Of a stretch of DNA of 64,000 nt, positions 9,383 to 17,750 are shown piece by piece. The stretch is from an uncultured Paenibacillaceae bacterium. Lineage in GTDB: Bacteria > Bacillota > Bacilli > Paenibacillales > K13. A program made the position numbers and the translations under genes. Numbering within the stretch: the stretch's first letter is position 1; each line of letters opens with the position of its first letter. Location of the stretch: NCBI GenBank assembly GCA_913056365.1, contig CAJXLT010000007.1:62001-126000 (forward strand). The letters run 5' to 3'. Under the pieces are notes generated by a model. It was not told the DNA's origin and ran no database searches. It was given only the letters and a program-made list of their open reading frames with translations.

Positions 9383-9817
9383 ATGTTTCAATCATTCGAT
9401 ATGTATATGAAGGATATGGTTCAACCGATGCGAGATGAGTTGACGAGCTTGGGTATCCAGGAGCTGTTAACACCGGAAGAGGTGGACCAAGCATTGACGC
9501 AATCCAAGGGAACCGCACTTGTCGTAGTTAATTCTGTATGCGGATGCGCTGCCGGCCAATGTCGTCCGGGCGTTGCTCAAGCGTTGCAGCATGGTACGAA
9601 GCCGGACCATTTGTTCACTGTCTTCGCCGGTCAAGAGAAGGAAGCTACGGCGAAAGCGCGCGAATACTTCGCGCCGTACCCTCCATCTTCGCCTTCCATC
9701 GCCTTGATGAAGGATGGCGAATTGCTGCACTTCATTGAGCGTCATCAGATTGAAGACCGGTCCGCTGAAGCGATCGCTGCAGAATTGACGGCTGCCTTCG
9801 ATCAGCATTGTAAGTAA
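9383..9817 (+). CDS. Bacilliredoxin, BrxA/BrxB family (YphP/YqiW)
   Basis: A 144-residue thioredoxin-fold protein with the bacilliredoxin active site CGC at residues 53-55, inside VCGCAAGQCRPG. Bacilliredoxins remove bacillithiol from S-bacillithiolated proteins under oxidative stress in Bacillota. The ATG at 9383 is preferred to that at 9365 because AAGGAGG lies eight bases upstream of it. Length and motif match the family closely. The gene stands alone, with its own terminator at 9851-9885. BrxA and BrxB cannot be told apart here. Confidence 0.9.
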   Translation: MFQSFDMYMKDMVQPMRDELTSLGIQELLTPEEVDQALTQSKGTALVVVNSVCGCAAGQCRPGVAQALQHGTKPDHLFTVFAGQEKEATAKAREYFAPYPPSSPSIALMKDGELLHFIERHQIEDRSAEAIAAELTAAFDQHCK

Positions 9818-9850
9818 ATGAGAATAGAGCCGTCACGTTATCGTGCGGAA

Positions 9851-9885
9851 CGCTGGTACTCCTTAGGGAGCGCCAGCTTTTTTTT
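9851..9885 (+). terminator. Terminator of the bacilliredoxin gene
   Basis: GCTGG and CCAGC arms, with inner CTCC/GGAG pairing (9852-9876), are followed by nine T. Confidence 0.85.
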
Positions 9886-9943
9886 GGTTAAGCAGTCATA
9901 GGTGCCGTCCACAGACTAACGTAATAGTGATTACCCCTCTAGT

Positions 9944-10104
9944 GAAGCTATCCCCTTCGCTCAGCCAGAGGTGTGGGATTCACATCATAGCGAAGTTATC
10001 CCCATCGCTCAGCCAGAGGTGTGGGACTCGCAGCATGGCGAAGCTATCCCCTTCGCTCAGCAGAGCGGACTGACCGTATCCTAGGTTACTATCCCACTGT
10101 TCAG
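9944..10104 (+). repeat. 48-bp tandem repeat carrying an 18-bp core, locus A left half
   Basis: Two full 48-base units (9944-9991, 9992-10039) and a partial third (10040 onward) are arranged head to tail. Each starts GAAG(C/T)TATCCCC(T/A)TCGCTCAG. The 18-base core GCTATCCCCTTCGCTCAG lies at 9947-9964, 9995-10012 (two differences) and 10043-10060. A degenerate copy (CTATCCC...TCAG) is seen at 10088-10104, 45 bases further on. The block lies in about 510 bases without genes between a terminator (9885) and a convergent gene (10397). No ORF or promoter is supported here. The same core recurs at 30.4-31.9 kb. Confidence 0.85.
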
Positions 10105-10170
10105 CTATTCCGTTGCTTCGTTCCGGAATCAAATTGTGAAACTGACGAACTGTCTGTGTCGAATGGTATT

Positions 10171-10260
10171 CTGAGTGAAGGGGATAGCGAGCAATAGTAG
10201 TTAGAAGGTTCTAATCTGAGTGAAGGGGATAGCGAGCAATAGAGGTGAGAAGGATACTCC
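10171..10260 (-). repeat. 45-bp tandem repeat with the 18-bp core inverted, locus A right half
   Basis: Two 45-base units start at 10171 and 10216, each with CTGAGTGAAGGGGATAGC followed by GAGCAATAG. This is the reverse complement of the core at 9947, differing by one base. Forward copies at 9947-10060 and inverted copies here face each other around about 110 bases of unique sequence. The transcript could fold into long hairpins. Positions 10261-10396 show nothing further. Confidence 0.85.
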
Positions 10261-10396
10261 CTACCCTCGACATAATTAATACTGGGTGTTCTGCCGCCGT
10301 CAACTCACGTTGCCTATCCACTCAAAAGCATATCCGACATAGTGAATCTAATCCCAATGCGTTGTTGCGTGAAGCTTGAATAGTCGCTAGCCGGCC

Positions 10397-11017
10397 TCAT
10401 TCCTCACGATGAGCCGGGCAATACTTGCGCATGAGCGCGACCGTTTCCTCGTCACGAGCAGCTGCGCGCTGCTGCAACCCTTGCTCGACCTTTCTCCGAC
10501 GCGTCTCATTCCAATTTTGGCCGAACTTGAACTTGGCCGACATCGAATCCACCTCAATTTTCACTACAGCTGTGCCTTTCAACTGTGGAACATAGTCGGG
10601 GTCATGAACCGATATCGGCGCATAGCCGCCTTCTTTCTGCAGCTTGTTCATCAAAGCGCTAAAGACGGTCGCCTTCTCCTCCATATCCTCAATTAGCGTT
10701 GTATGGCCCCGAATCAACACGGATTTAAAAAAAGCCGTTGCCGGACAGGCAAGCTTCGGATCACTAAGATACGAAGGAATCAGTGCATATTCATCAGCTA
10801 CTGCAAAGGACACCTTCTCATTCGCGCGAAGATCGTTGATTTTCTGCCCGATTTTGCTGCCGTGGAAGTAAATATTACCTTCATGATAGACGAAGTTGAG
10901 AGGAACAAGGTTGGGCCAACCGTCCTCGCCATGCAAGCCGAGCACCCCGTATGACCGTTCTGTCAAAAACTCGTGTACTTCCTGTTCATCGAGCTGTTCA
11001 AAATCTTTTCTACGCAT
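10397..11017 (-). CDS. Pyridoxamine 5'-phosphate oxidase-like FMN-binding protein
   Basis: A protein of about 207 residues with the split-barrel flavin fold of the NimA/PNPOx-like group: the N-terminal helix region LDEQEVHEFLTERSYGVLGL, then VPLNFVYHEGNIYFHGS, then KVSFAVADEY. These proteins bind FMN or related flavins and are oxidoreductases of varied or unknown substrate. An in-frame extension to 11089 exists, but AAAGGTGGAG just upstream makes the ATG at 11017 the likely start. It is divergently transcribed from a MocR-type, PLP-sensing regulator 119 bases away. That arrangement suggests a target of that regulator, possibly linked to vitamin B6 metabolism; this is inference. Confidence 0.8.
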   Translation of the reverse strand: MRRKDFEQLDEQEVHEFLTERSYGVLGLHGEDGWPNLVPLNFVYHEGNIYFHGSKIGQKINDLRANEKVSFAVADEYALIPSYLSDPKLACPATAFFKSVLIRGHTTLIEDMEEKATVFSALMNKLQKEGGYAPISVHDPDYVPQLKGTAVVKIEVDSMSAKFKFGQNWNETRRRKVEQGLQQRAAARDEETVALMRKYCPAHREE

Positions 11018-11060
11018 TCGCTTCTCCACCTTTCTATTGATGTATAGAATAACGAAAGGA

Positions 11061-11089
11061 TTGACAAGAAAAAAGATCCAATTTAGCAT
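11061..11089 (+). promoter_or_regulatory. Sigma-A-type promoter for the MocR gene
   Basis: TTGACA (11061-11066), a 17-base spacer, then TAGCAT (11084-11089). The -35 is nearly palindromic (TTGACAA) and read on the other strand gives TTGTCA with TATACA at 11041-11046 15 bases away, so divergent promoters may overlap. This would allow the MocR protein to control both genes from one site. Confidence 0.6.
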
Positions 11090-11135
11090 GTTTTTATTGG
11101 ACCATTCATGCGGTCACGTAATGGAGGTGCGTAAG

Positions 11136-12638
11136 GTGGACTTCATCGTTCCATATAACCGCCATCGAGCACAGACTAGAACAGAGACAGATGCAGTATA
11201 CCAAGCGATGCGAGAAGCGATTGTTACTGGGAGATTGAAGTGCGGTGTCCGTCTGCCCTCGACGAGGGAGCTTGCGGCAAGCTTGTCCTTGTCAAGAGGG
11301 ACGGTGAATCAAGTGTATGAGATGCTGGCAGCAGAGGGCTATGTGGAGGCAACGATTGGGCGCGGTACATTCGTCGCATATGATGGAATAAGTCTCAATC
11401 TACCGTCTAACGCTAATCATGCAGAGGCGGTTTTGTCGGAATGGGGGCAGCGCATAGTGGGTACAGCAGAGACGGTACGACGGAGAAACTCTATGAATAG
11501 CTTACTCGTCACATCGGGTAACAATAACAACAGCCCGCATTTCTCAACCATCTCGTTCACCTTGCAAGGACCGGATATGGATACGTTCCCGATGACGGAA
11601 TGGAAGCGGATCATGTATGCGCAGGTGCGGGAGGTTTATAGCCATGGACAGCTAGGAGAGCATGACGCAGCAGGTTACTTGCCGTTGCGAGAAGCGATTG
11701 CTCGCATGCTCGGCCGTACGAGAGGCATTCAAGCGGATGCGGCGGATATTGCGATTGTGCATGGATCGATGCAGGCTATTTTTTTGCTTGTGCATTTGCT
11801 GTTGCAGCCGGGAGATCGCGCAGTCGTAGAAAATCCCGGATATGGTGGAACGCTACGGGCGATGATGTCGGCAGGAGTGAATATAGTAACAGCTGAAATT
11901 GATGAAAGTGGGTTAATTCCACACAATTGGGACGATGTGAAGCTGCTACTCGTTACTGCAGGGCGGCAGTTTCCGACAGGAGCAGTATTGTCCATGACCC
12001 GCAGGCAACATTTGTTACGGTGGGCGGTGCAACGGCAGTCCTTCATTGTTGAGGATGACTACGATAGTGAATTTCGACACCGGAGCAATCCGGTCGAACC
12101 GTTGAAGTCACTAGATACGGAAGGAAGGGTTGTGTATATTGGGAGCTTCTCTAAGTCTATGCCGTTCGCACTGCGCATGGGCTATGTTGTACTTCCGACC
12201 GGCTTGCGTCACGCATTCCAGCAAGCGCAACAAATGGCGGAGCCGCATGCTTCCGGGTTAGTTGAGCAGCAGGCGATGGCGGCTTTCCTGCAAGGTGGGG
12301 GCTACGAGAAGCATCTTAGAAGAATGAAGCGGATCTATGCGCGAAGGAGAGAGTTGCTTCAGGCTTCGCTTAGCAAGGGCAAGCTTGCTGATCGCATCAA
12401 GCTATTCCCTGCCGATGCAGGGCTGCATCTATTCGCTGAGTGGCAAGGATCCATGGAACAATATAAGCGGTTCCTGTCTGCCTGCAAGCAGGCGGGGGTG
12501 GAATGGACGGATGGAGCCTCTTATTATGTGACAGACCCTCGACCTTCAGCATGCTTTGGCTTCGCCCATTTGAATGAGGAGCGCATTGAATTAGGTGTTC
12601 AGCGTATGCATCAAGTACTGAAGCAGCTGGAACTCTAA
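11136..12638 (+). CDS. MocR/PdxR-type regulator: GntR winged helix fused to aminotransferase domain
   Basis: A protein of about 500 residues. Residues about 10-80 form a GntR winged helix (LPSTRELAASLSLSRGTVNQ), and residues about 125-495 form a fold-type I aminotransferase domain. The PLP lysine lies in GSFSKSMPFALRMGY, and the PLP-contact DDYDSEF motif is present. MocR proteins bind PLP and control genes for B6, GABA or taurine metabolism. The GTG at 11136 is chosen because GGAGG lies eight bases before it; longer in-frame starts lack that support and would run over the divergent promoter. The divergent PNPOx-like gene is its probable target. The stop is one base from a convergent gene, with no terminator between. 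Confidence 0.88.
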   Translation: MDFIVPYNRHRAQTRTETDAVYQAMREAIVTGRLKCGVRLPSTRELAASLSLSRGTVNQVYEMLAAEGYVEATIGRGTFVAYDGISLNLPSNANHAEAVLSEWGQRIVGTAETVRRRNSMNSLLVTSGNNNNSPHFSTISFTLQGPDMDTFPMTEWKRIMYAQVREVYSHGQLGEHDAAGYLPLREAIARMLGRTRGIQADAADIAIVHGSMQAIFLLVHLLLQPGDRAVVENPGYGGTLRAMMSAGVNIVTAEIDESGLIPHNWDDVKLLLVTAGRQFPTGAVLSMTRRQHLLRWAVQRQSFIVEDDYDSEFRHRSNPVEPLKSLDTEGRVVYIGSFSKSMPFALRMGYVVLPTGLRHAFQQAQQMAEPHASGLVEQQAMAAFLQGGGYEKHLRRMKRIYARRRELLQASLSKGKLADRIKLFPADAGLHLFAEWQGSMEQYKRFLSACKQAGVEWTDGASYYVTDPRPSACFGFAHLNEERIELGVQRMHQVLKQLEL

Positions 12639-12639
12639 A

Positions 12640-13353
12640 CTAACCAGTAGGAAACAGAATTTGTTCGGTACGCTGCATAATTTGCTCTGCTCGCTGGATA
12701 CCCGCAAGCTTGCGCACTGCTTCATATCCGCTGGACAAATTAGGCTTGCGCCGCACATTGTGAGCATCTGTTGCCAAGGTGTGGATATAATCTTGGGCAA
12801 GCAGCCATTCAGCAAACCGTCGTACTTCTTCACCGTTATTGCCGTTCAAGCTGTCGGCTGTCACTTGCGTCCATACACCGGCCTGAATCAGCTGTTCGAT
12901 AAGCTCGGGCTGCTTGCGGAAGAACGTATGACGTTCCGGATGAGGCAGTATCGGACGGGTGTGCCGCTTCATCAACCACTTGGCTACTTCAATCGTATCG
13001 GGATTATAGTCAGACCAACGCTGTTCCAGCAATACGTACTGTTGAGCGGGATCAAGATAAGAGAATTGCTCGGACTTGGCATGTTCGTACAGGAAGGACT
13101 TGGACTCCAGCCGCACTTCATTGCCGGGATGAATCTTGACGCCAATGCCGAGGCGGTCGAGCTCTTGCTGCAGCTCGAGGACTTTGCGTTGCACACGGTC
13201 TGCTGTATTGCGGTAAGCCAGCGTAAAATGCGGTGTTGCAATAATGTGACGAATCCCGTCTTCATACGCGATTCGAGCCATCTTCACAGATTCTTGCAAA
13301 TCTCCCGCACCGTCATCCAGGTCGCATAGTATATGGCAGTGAATGTCTATCAT
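12640..13353 (-). CDS. YwqE/CpsB-type tyrosine-protein phosphatase (PHP domain)
   Basis: A 237-residue metal-dependent PHP phosphatase. It begins MIDIHCHILCDLDDGAGD, which supplies the first metal-binding histidines, and has IIATPHF, LEQRW, LPHPERH and TDAHN, the further metal ligands expected for the CpsB/YwqE family. These enzymes dephosphorylate BY-kinases and other tyrosine-phosphorylated proteins that control capsule and exopolysaccharide synthesis. No BY-kinase gene is beside it; the nearest sugar-nucleotide genes are about 27 kb away. Its length is slightly under the B. subtilis relative. It converges on the MocR gene with one base between the stops. Confidence 0.85.
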   Translation of the reverse strand: MIDIHCHILCDLDDGAGDLQESVKMARIAYEDGIRHIIATPHFTLAYRNTADRVQRKVLELQQELDRLGIGVKIHPGNEVRLESKSFLYEHAKSEQFSYLDPAQQYVLLEQRWSDYNPDTIEVAKWLMKRHTRPILPHPERHTFFRKQPELIEQLIQAGVWTQVTADSLNGNNGEEVRRFAEWLLAQDYIHTLATDAHNVRRKPNLSSGYEAVRKLAGIQRAEQIMQRTEQILFPTG

Positions 13354-13495
13354 CTAGTGTCTCTCTCCTCTCTCTTGCCCATACGATAACAAACGATTCG
13401 GTAAAAATCCAGAAGTGTTGTATAATAAGGTCAGATGTTAGGTTAGTTCACAAATCTATTGAAGAGAGCGAATAGAAAAAGGATGTGCGAATACG

Positions 13496-14305
13496 ATGAG
13501 TTTGCAACAGGAAATTATTGCAGAGCTTGGCGTTAAGCCGACCATTGATGTCGAAGAAGAGATCCGCAAGCGAGTGGATTTTCTCAAGTCTTATGTATTG
13601 CAATCGGGGACGACGGGCCTCCTGATTGCCATAAGCGGCGGGATTGACAGCGCCGTTACAGCAGCGTTATGCAAGAAGGCGACTGATGCGCTAGCTGAGG
13701 AAAGCGGTATGGATTATCGCACGTTAGGTGTATTTCAGCCTTACGGTCAACAGGAGGATATCGAAGACAGCTATGCGGCTGCCCAAGCGATTGGGCTGAC
13801 ATACACGGTTGAGACGAATATTGAGGAAGCGGTCAATGAGATTGCGCTGGAGACGGAATACGCGCTGAAGTCGATCGGTGTTCATCGGCATGTGAGTATA
13901 CCGGGCAAAGGCAATATCAAAGCTCGTACGCGCATGGTCGTTCAATATGCGCTAGCCTTTGAGCAAAATTTGCTTGTCGTAGGTACCGATCACGCTTCTG
14001 AAGCGATTACTGGATTTTTCACCAAGTATGGGGACGGCGCTGTAGACATTACACCACTTAGCACTTTGAACAAGCGGCAGGTGCGGATGCTTGCGTCAGC
14101 GCTCGGCGTACCGAAGTCGATTCTGGAGAAGGCGCCATCAGCAGGACTATGGGATGGACAAACAGACGAGGCTGAGCTTGGCATTCCCTATGATGCTAAC
14201 AGTGATTATTTGGAAGGTAAGACGATTGATCCTAATATCCAAGCGAAGCTGGAAAAGCAATTTCAGAAAACGAGACACAAGCGTTCGTTAATTCCGGGTA
14301 TTTAA
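13496..14305 (+). CDS. nadE: Ammonia-dependent NAD synthetase
   Basis: A 269-residue enzyme making NAD from nicotinate adenine dinucleotide, ATP and ammonia. The PP-loop SGGIDSAVTAAL (about residues 46-57) binds ATP pyrophosphate, and GTDHASEAITGFFTKYGDGA and KAPSAGLWDGQTDE are family signatures. No N-terminal glutaminase domain is present, so it is the NH3-dependent type, and the length fits. A TATAAT at 13421-13426 may be the -10 box, although a clear -35 is missing. The last four bases overlap the convergent polymerase gene. Confidence 0.93.
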   Translation: MSLQQEIIAELGVKPTIDVEEEIRKRVDFLKSYVLQSGTTGLLIAISGGIDSAVTAALCKKATDALAEESGMDYRTLGVFQPYGQQEDIEDSYAAAQAIGLTYTVETNIEEAVNEIALETEYALKSIGVHRHVSIPGKGNIKARTRMVVQYALAFEQNLLVVGTDHASEAITGFFTKYGDGAVDITPLSTLNKRQVRMLASALGVPKSILEKAPSAGLWDGQTDEAELGIPYDANSDYLEGKTIDPNIQAKLEKQFQKTRHKRSLIPGI

Positions 14306-15207
14306 TTCATAGCCCGTCGATCTAGAAAGGTCAGTACATCGTCCAAATTTTGCGCAGGACATGCGGCAATCACGTCTCCATACTGGCGAAGACGCTCCCC
14401 AATCGTAATCAAATTGTACGGTGAAGGATCGAATCGATCCATACTTCGGAGCTCTTCCCATAGGAGAGGGGTGGAGACTGGCGCTCCCTTGCGTGCTCGA
14501 GGCGTATAAGGCGAGGATAGCGTCTTGCCTTGCCAATGCTGCAAATAATCGAAGTAAATGCGATTGCCCCGGTCCTTCTTGAATCTTTCCACAGTGAATA
14601 GCTTCGGATGCTGCTGCACCGCATAGGTTGCTACGAATTTCCCGATTGCTCGGAGCTGACTGAATGTATAGCCCGACTGAATCGGAACGTACAGCTGAAT
14701 CCCTGTGGCTCCGGATGTTTTCGGCACGGCCTCAATGTGCAGGGAATGCAGAATGTCACCAATAATGACCGCAGCCTCCGCCATCCGAGGCTCTACCTCC
14801 ACACTCGGGTCCAGATCGATAACCCATTCACACGGCAATGTGCTGCCAACCTCCTGGAACGAAGGATGGAATTCCAAGCAAGCCAAATTCCCTAACCACA
14901 GCAATACTGGCAGAGAATCTAATATGACGTAGCGGGTTTGGTCTAACGGCTCGACACGCACGTAATGAGGTGTAGGCTCAGGAGCATTTTTCTGATAAAA
15001 TGACTTGCCCAAAGCTCCGTCTGGAAAGCGTATTGTCGTCAAATAGCGATTGCGGCAATAAGGGAGTAAGTAAGGAGCAAGCTCGGCCAGCTTCTGCAGA
15101 TAGAGAGCTTTGTCGATACGGGGTTCTTCCCACATCAGCTTGTTAGGGTTAGTAATCGCAATTTCGCAGCCTTCAACCTCAATCGTTCCTCTCATCGTGG
15201 CAGGCAT
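14302..15207 (-). CDS. LigD-type polymerase (primase-fold), stand-alone
   Basis: A 301-residue protein equal to the polymerase domain of LigD, an archaeo-eukaryotic-primase-like enzyme that fills or extends ends during non-homologous end joining. The catalytic acidic pair lies in WVIDLDPSVE (about residues 128-137), and TSGATGIQLYVPI and DRGNRIYFDYLQH are family motifs. In many bacteria this domain is fused to the ligase; here the ligase is a separate divergent gene, 140 bases away. It overlaps nadE by four bases at the stop. Its work with the adjacent ligase and Ku is inferred from context and known biology. Confidence 0.9.
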   Translation of the reverse strand: MPATMRGTIEVEGCEIAITNPNKLMWEEPRIDKALYLQKLAELAPYLLPYCRNRYLTTIRFPDGALGKSFYQKNAPEPTPHYVRVEPLDQTRYVILDSLPVLLWLGNLACLEFHPSFQEVGSTLPCEWVIDLDPSVEVEPRMAEAAVIIGDILHSLHIEAVPKTSGATGIQLYVPIQSGYTFSQLRAIGKFVATYAVQQHPKLFTVERFKKDRGNRIYFDYLQHWQGKTLSSPYTPRARKGAPVSTPLLWEELRSMDRFDPSPYNLITIGERLRQYGDVIAACPAQNLDDVLTFLDRRAMN

Positions 15208-15226
15208 TGTTTATCGCCTCCTTGGT

Positions 15227-15298
15227 TATTCCCATTGTGCTTGAATGCACGCATATTTATGCGTGTGCGTACGATGAACGGCATGAATATTGGGAATA
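15227..15298. promoter_or_regulatory. Nested inverted repeats between the divergent polymerase and ligase genes
   Basis: An outer pair TATTCCCA (15227-15234) / TGGGAATA (15291-15298) encloses a tight palindrome CACGCAT (15248-15254) / ATGCGTG (15259-15265). The position between two divergent end-joining genes makes this a candidate shared operator. The protein that binds it is unknown. Confidence 0.4.
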
Positions 15299-15347
15299 CT
15301 AGTGAATAAGTAAGAGTAGAAGATAGCAAGTATCCTAAGGAGGCGCT

Positions 15348-16280
15348 ATGCAGCTACAGCCCGTCATTCCCTTCGAACCGATTCGAGCGGAGAAGCCCCC
15401 GACAGCCGGTAAGTGGACCGCCCAGATTAAGTGGGACGGTGTCAGAATACTGACCTATTATGAGGGGGAGCAATGCCGTCTCATCAACCGCAAGCTTCAT
15501 GACCGGACGCGCCAATATCCTGAGTTGAATGAGCCGCGATCGTATTGTACAGCACAATCCTTCATCCTCGACGGGGAAATAATAGCCTTCGATCAGGAGC
15601 GCCCTTCATTCACAGAGGTCATGAAGCGGGACAGTCTCCGCAAGGAACCAAGCATCGAACGCGCTGTCAAGCAGACGCCTGTCGTCTACATGGTCTATGA
15701 TATTCTCTATTGCAATGGCAATTGGGTAACGGGTCAGAAGCTGTCCGACAGGCAGGAGCTGCTGAAGAGCGTGTTGGTGCCCGGCGAGCATGTCCAATTG
15801 GTGCAAAATTACTATGATCCAGAAATGCTGCTCAATGTTATGAAACAGCATCAGATGGAAGGGATCGTCAGCAAAGATTTGGACAGTACCTATGCGATCA
15901 ACGGGAAGGACAGCCGCTGGCAGAAGACGAAGCTGTATAAGGATATACATGCTGTCATTGGTGGTGTGACCCTAAGGGGGCGGACGGTCAATTCCCTGCT
16001 GCTTGGCCTTTATGAGCAGGGACAGCTTCGCTACATTGGTCATGCGGGGACTGGCAAGCTTAGTGTCGCGAACTGGCGTGACCTGACAACCCGTATTCAG
16101 CCTCTGATCGTTGCGGATAACTCGTTCGTCAACAAGCCAATGCGCAGCCAAGATGCTATATGGCTCAGACCGGTACTAACGGTCAAAGTTCAGTTTCTCG
16201 AATGGACGCAGCGCGGCACGATGCGTCAGCCGAGCATCCAGGCTATCGTAGATACGCCGGCTGCGCAGTGTACTTTGTAG
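15348..16280 (+). CDS. ATP-dependent DNA ligase of the end-joining locus
   Basis: A 310-residue ligase with the nucleotidyltransferase motif I in QIKWDGVRI (the AMP-bound lysine at about residue 25), then RLINRKLHDRTRQYPEL, the FILDGEIIAFD motif and the EGIVSKDLDSTY region (motif IV-like), and a C-terminal OB fold (about 210-300). Compared with full-length LigD it is the ligase part alone. TAAGGAGG upstream supports the ATG. With the polymerase and Ku genes on either side it forms a three-gene NHEJ locus, each gene on its own strand. Such loci repair double-strand breaks in spores of Bacillota. Confidence 0.9.
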   Translation: MQLQPVIPFEPIRAEKPPTAGKWTAQIKWDGVRILTYYEGEQCRLINRKLHDRTRQYPELNEPRSYCTAQSFILDGEIIAFDQERPSFTEVMKRDSLRKEPSIERAVKQTPVVYMVYDILYCNGNWVTGQKLSDRQELLKSVLVPGEHVQLVQNYYDPEMLLNVMKQHQMEGIVSKDLDSTYAINGKDSRWQKTKLYKDIHAVIGGVTLRGRTVNSLLLGLYEQGQLRYIGHAGTGKLSVANWRDLTTRIQPLIVADNSFVNKPMRSQDAIWLRPVLTVKVQFLEWTQRGTMRQPSIQAIVDTPAAQCTL

Positions 16281-16301
16281 CGTGATATGAATGCTGATTT
16301 A

Positions 16302-17216
16302 CTATGAAGAATCTTTCTTTGTTTTGCTCTTGGTAGTGCGTTTCTTGGCAGCTGGCTTGTCTGCTTCCGCACCGACTGCCTTCTTCGTTGCGTTCTTCTT
16401 GGCAGGAGCTGACTTGCGCTTGTTGCTGGAAGAATCCTTGCCAGGATCGGTCTGGACAGCGGCTAAGCTTGCTTGTAAGGCGGACATTAAATCTGCAACG
16501 TTGGTCGCTGGTTGATTCGGTGCGGCCTGCACTTCTTCGCCAGCGATCTTGCTCTCAATCGCTTCCATAATTCGCTGCCGCGTCTCATCTTGATACTTCT
16601 CTGGTTCGAACGGAACTGTTAGCTGATCGATCAGCATCTTGGCCATCGTCAGCTCCTTCTCGTCCACAGTCGCTTGCTCCGGAAGGTTGGGCACTTGTGC
16701 GATCGGTCTGATCTCATCTGGGTAGAAGATCGTCTCCATTGCCAGACAGCCTTCCACTACACGAACAGCAGCCAAACTGCTCTTAGATCGAATCGATACT
16801 TGAGCAATCCCGATTTTGCCAGATTCACTGAGTGCCTGCAGCAGCAAGCTGTAGGCATTCGATCCTGTGTCACTAGGTGCGAGGTAGTATGTTTTTTGGA
16901 AGTAGACAGGATCGATTTCCGTGATATCAACGAAGTCTAGAATTTTGATCTCTTTGTTTGCCTCGCCGTTCAATGCTTCCAGTTCTTCCTTATTGAATAG
17001 AACGAAGTGACCTTTGTCATATTCATAGCCCTTCACAATGTCCTCCCAAGCGACATCGGACTCACATGTAGCACAACGACGAATATAGCTCACGGGCGTG
17101 CCACATGGCTTATGAATCATGCGCATCGATATATCCTTATCTTCTGTTGCAGAGAACATCTTGACTGGCACATGGACGAGGCCGAAGCTGACCGCGCCTT
17201 TCCACATCGTATGCAT
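16302..17216 (-). CDS. ku: Ku protein of non-homologous end joining
   Basis: A protein of about 304 residues. The start region MWKGAVSFGLVHVPVKMFSA is the bacterial Ku signature. The core (to about residue 250) forms the DNA-end-binding ring as a homodimer; the last about 40 residues are Lys/Ala-rich (KRKSAPAKKNATKKAVG), the kind of basic tail that helps bind DNA and recruit LigD. Three ATGs are clustered (17222, 17216, 17207); 17216 best fits AAGGCGG ten bases upstream. The gene ends 22 bases from the ligase stop, convergent with it. An inverted repeat at 17295-17313 lies upstream. Confidence 0.92.
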   Translation of the reverse strand: MHTMWKGAVSFGLVHVPVKMFSATEDKDISMRMIHKPCGTPVSYIRRCATCESDVAWEDIVKGYEYDKGHFVLFNKEELEALNGEANKEIKILDFVDITEIDPVYFQKTYYLAPSDTGSNAYSLLLQALSESGKIGIAQVSIRSKSSLAAVRVVEGCLAMETIFYPDEIRPIAQVPNLPEQATVDEKELTMAKMLIDQLTVPFEPEKYQDETRQRIMEAIESKIAGEEVQAAPNQPATNVADLMSALQASLAAVQTDPGKDSSSNKRKSAPAKKNATKKAVGAEADKPAAKKRTTKSKTKKDSS

Positions 17217-17294
17217 GTACATTTCACCGCCTTGTATGGATTTGTTACGCAATAGGATGTACGCAATCTGCAAAAGTTATCAATGATGTAATGG

Positions 17295-17313
17295 ACTCTA
17301 TCCAGTATAGAGT
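17295..17313. promoter_or_regulatory. Perfect 19-bp inverted repeat upstream of ku
   Basis: ACTCTAT (17295-17301) and ATAGAGT (17307-17313) surround CCAGT. It lies between divergent ku and a small ORF. An operator function is inferred from position only. Confidence 0.35.
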
Positions 17314-17378
17314 TATGTGGAAATGCGCAAAGTATACGTGAATAGGTATATAAATCTAGATCAATGGAGGCACATACG

Positions 17379-17588
17379 ATGACAGATCAGCAAAATCGCG
17401 ATTCACATTATGAAAGTCGAGATGATGCATTCATGGATGTGGATCGCATGGTAAATGAGGGACTTGGCGGCGGCATAGTCAGTAAGCAAAATGGACTTAT
17501 TGAGGAAACGACGACTGATACGATGGATGAACCAAATTCTGTTCTTGACCAGATTAACCAGTCTTTCGAGCAACCAGAATTCAAGTAA
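17379..17588 (+). CDS. Small hydrophilic protein, 69 aa
   Basis: An acidic, Asp/Asn/Gln-rich small protein with a central GLGGGIVSKQNGLIEET segment and no membrane helix or signal peptide. GGAGG lies eight bases before the ATG at 17379, better placed than for the in-frame ATG at 17364. It is divergent from ku and followed by a possible terminator. Composition recalls small spore- or stress-associated proteins of Paenibacillaceae, but I do not recognise a family and assign no function. Confidence 0.6.
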   Translation: MTDQQNRDSHYESRDDAFMDVDRMVNEGLGGGIVSKQNGLIEETTTDTMDEPNSVLDQINQSFEQPEFK

Positions 17589-17629
17589 TGTGACGGGGTG
17601 TAACTAGGCCTATACTAGCTTTGATAATG

Positions 17630-17664
17630 ACTCCCGGGCTTGCCGTTAAGGGCTAGGCGGGAGT
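17630..17664 (+). terminator. Probable terminator before the tsa operon
   Basis: ACTCCCG (17630-17636) pairs with CGGGAGT (17658-17664); the following sequence TTGTTGTG is only moderately T-rich. Confidence 0.5.
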
Positions 17665-17750
17665 TGTTGTGCGTTCTCTTATGTTTGCCCCATAGCCAGG
17701 GGAGCGATATAATGAAGAAATGAATGCAGGGACAAGGGAGTTCTTAACTT

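Noticed and set aside
9944-10260. CRISPR array at the tandem repeats
   Set aside because: The units are directly adjacent with repeated flanks and have no variable spacers; orientation also reverses, and no cas gene is near.
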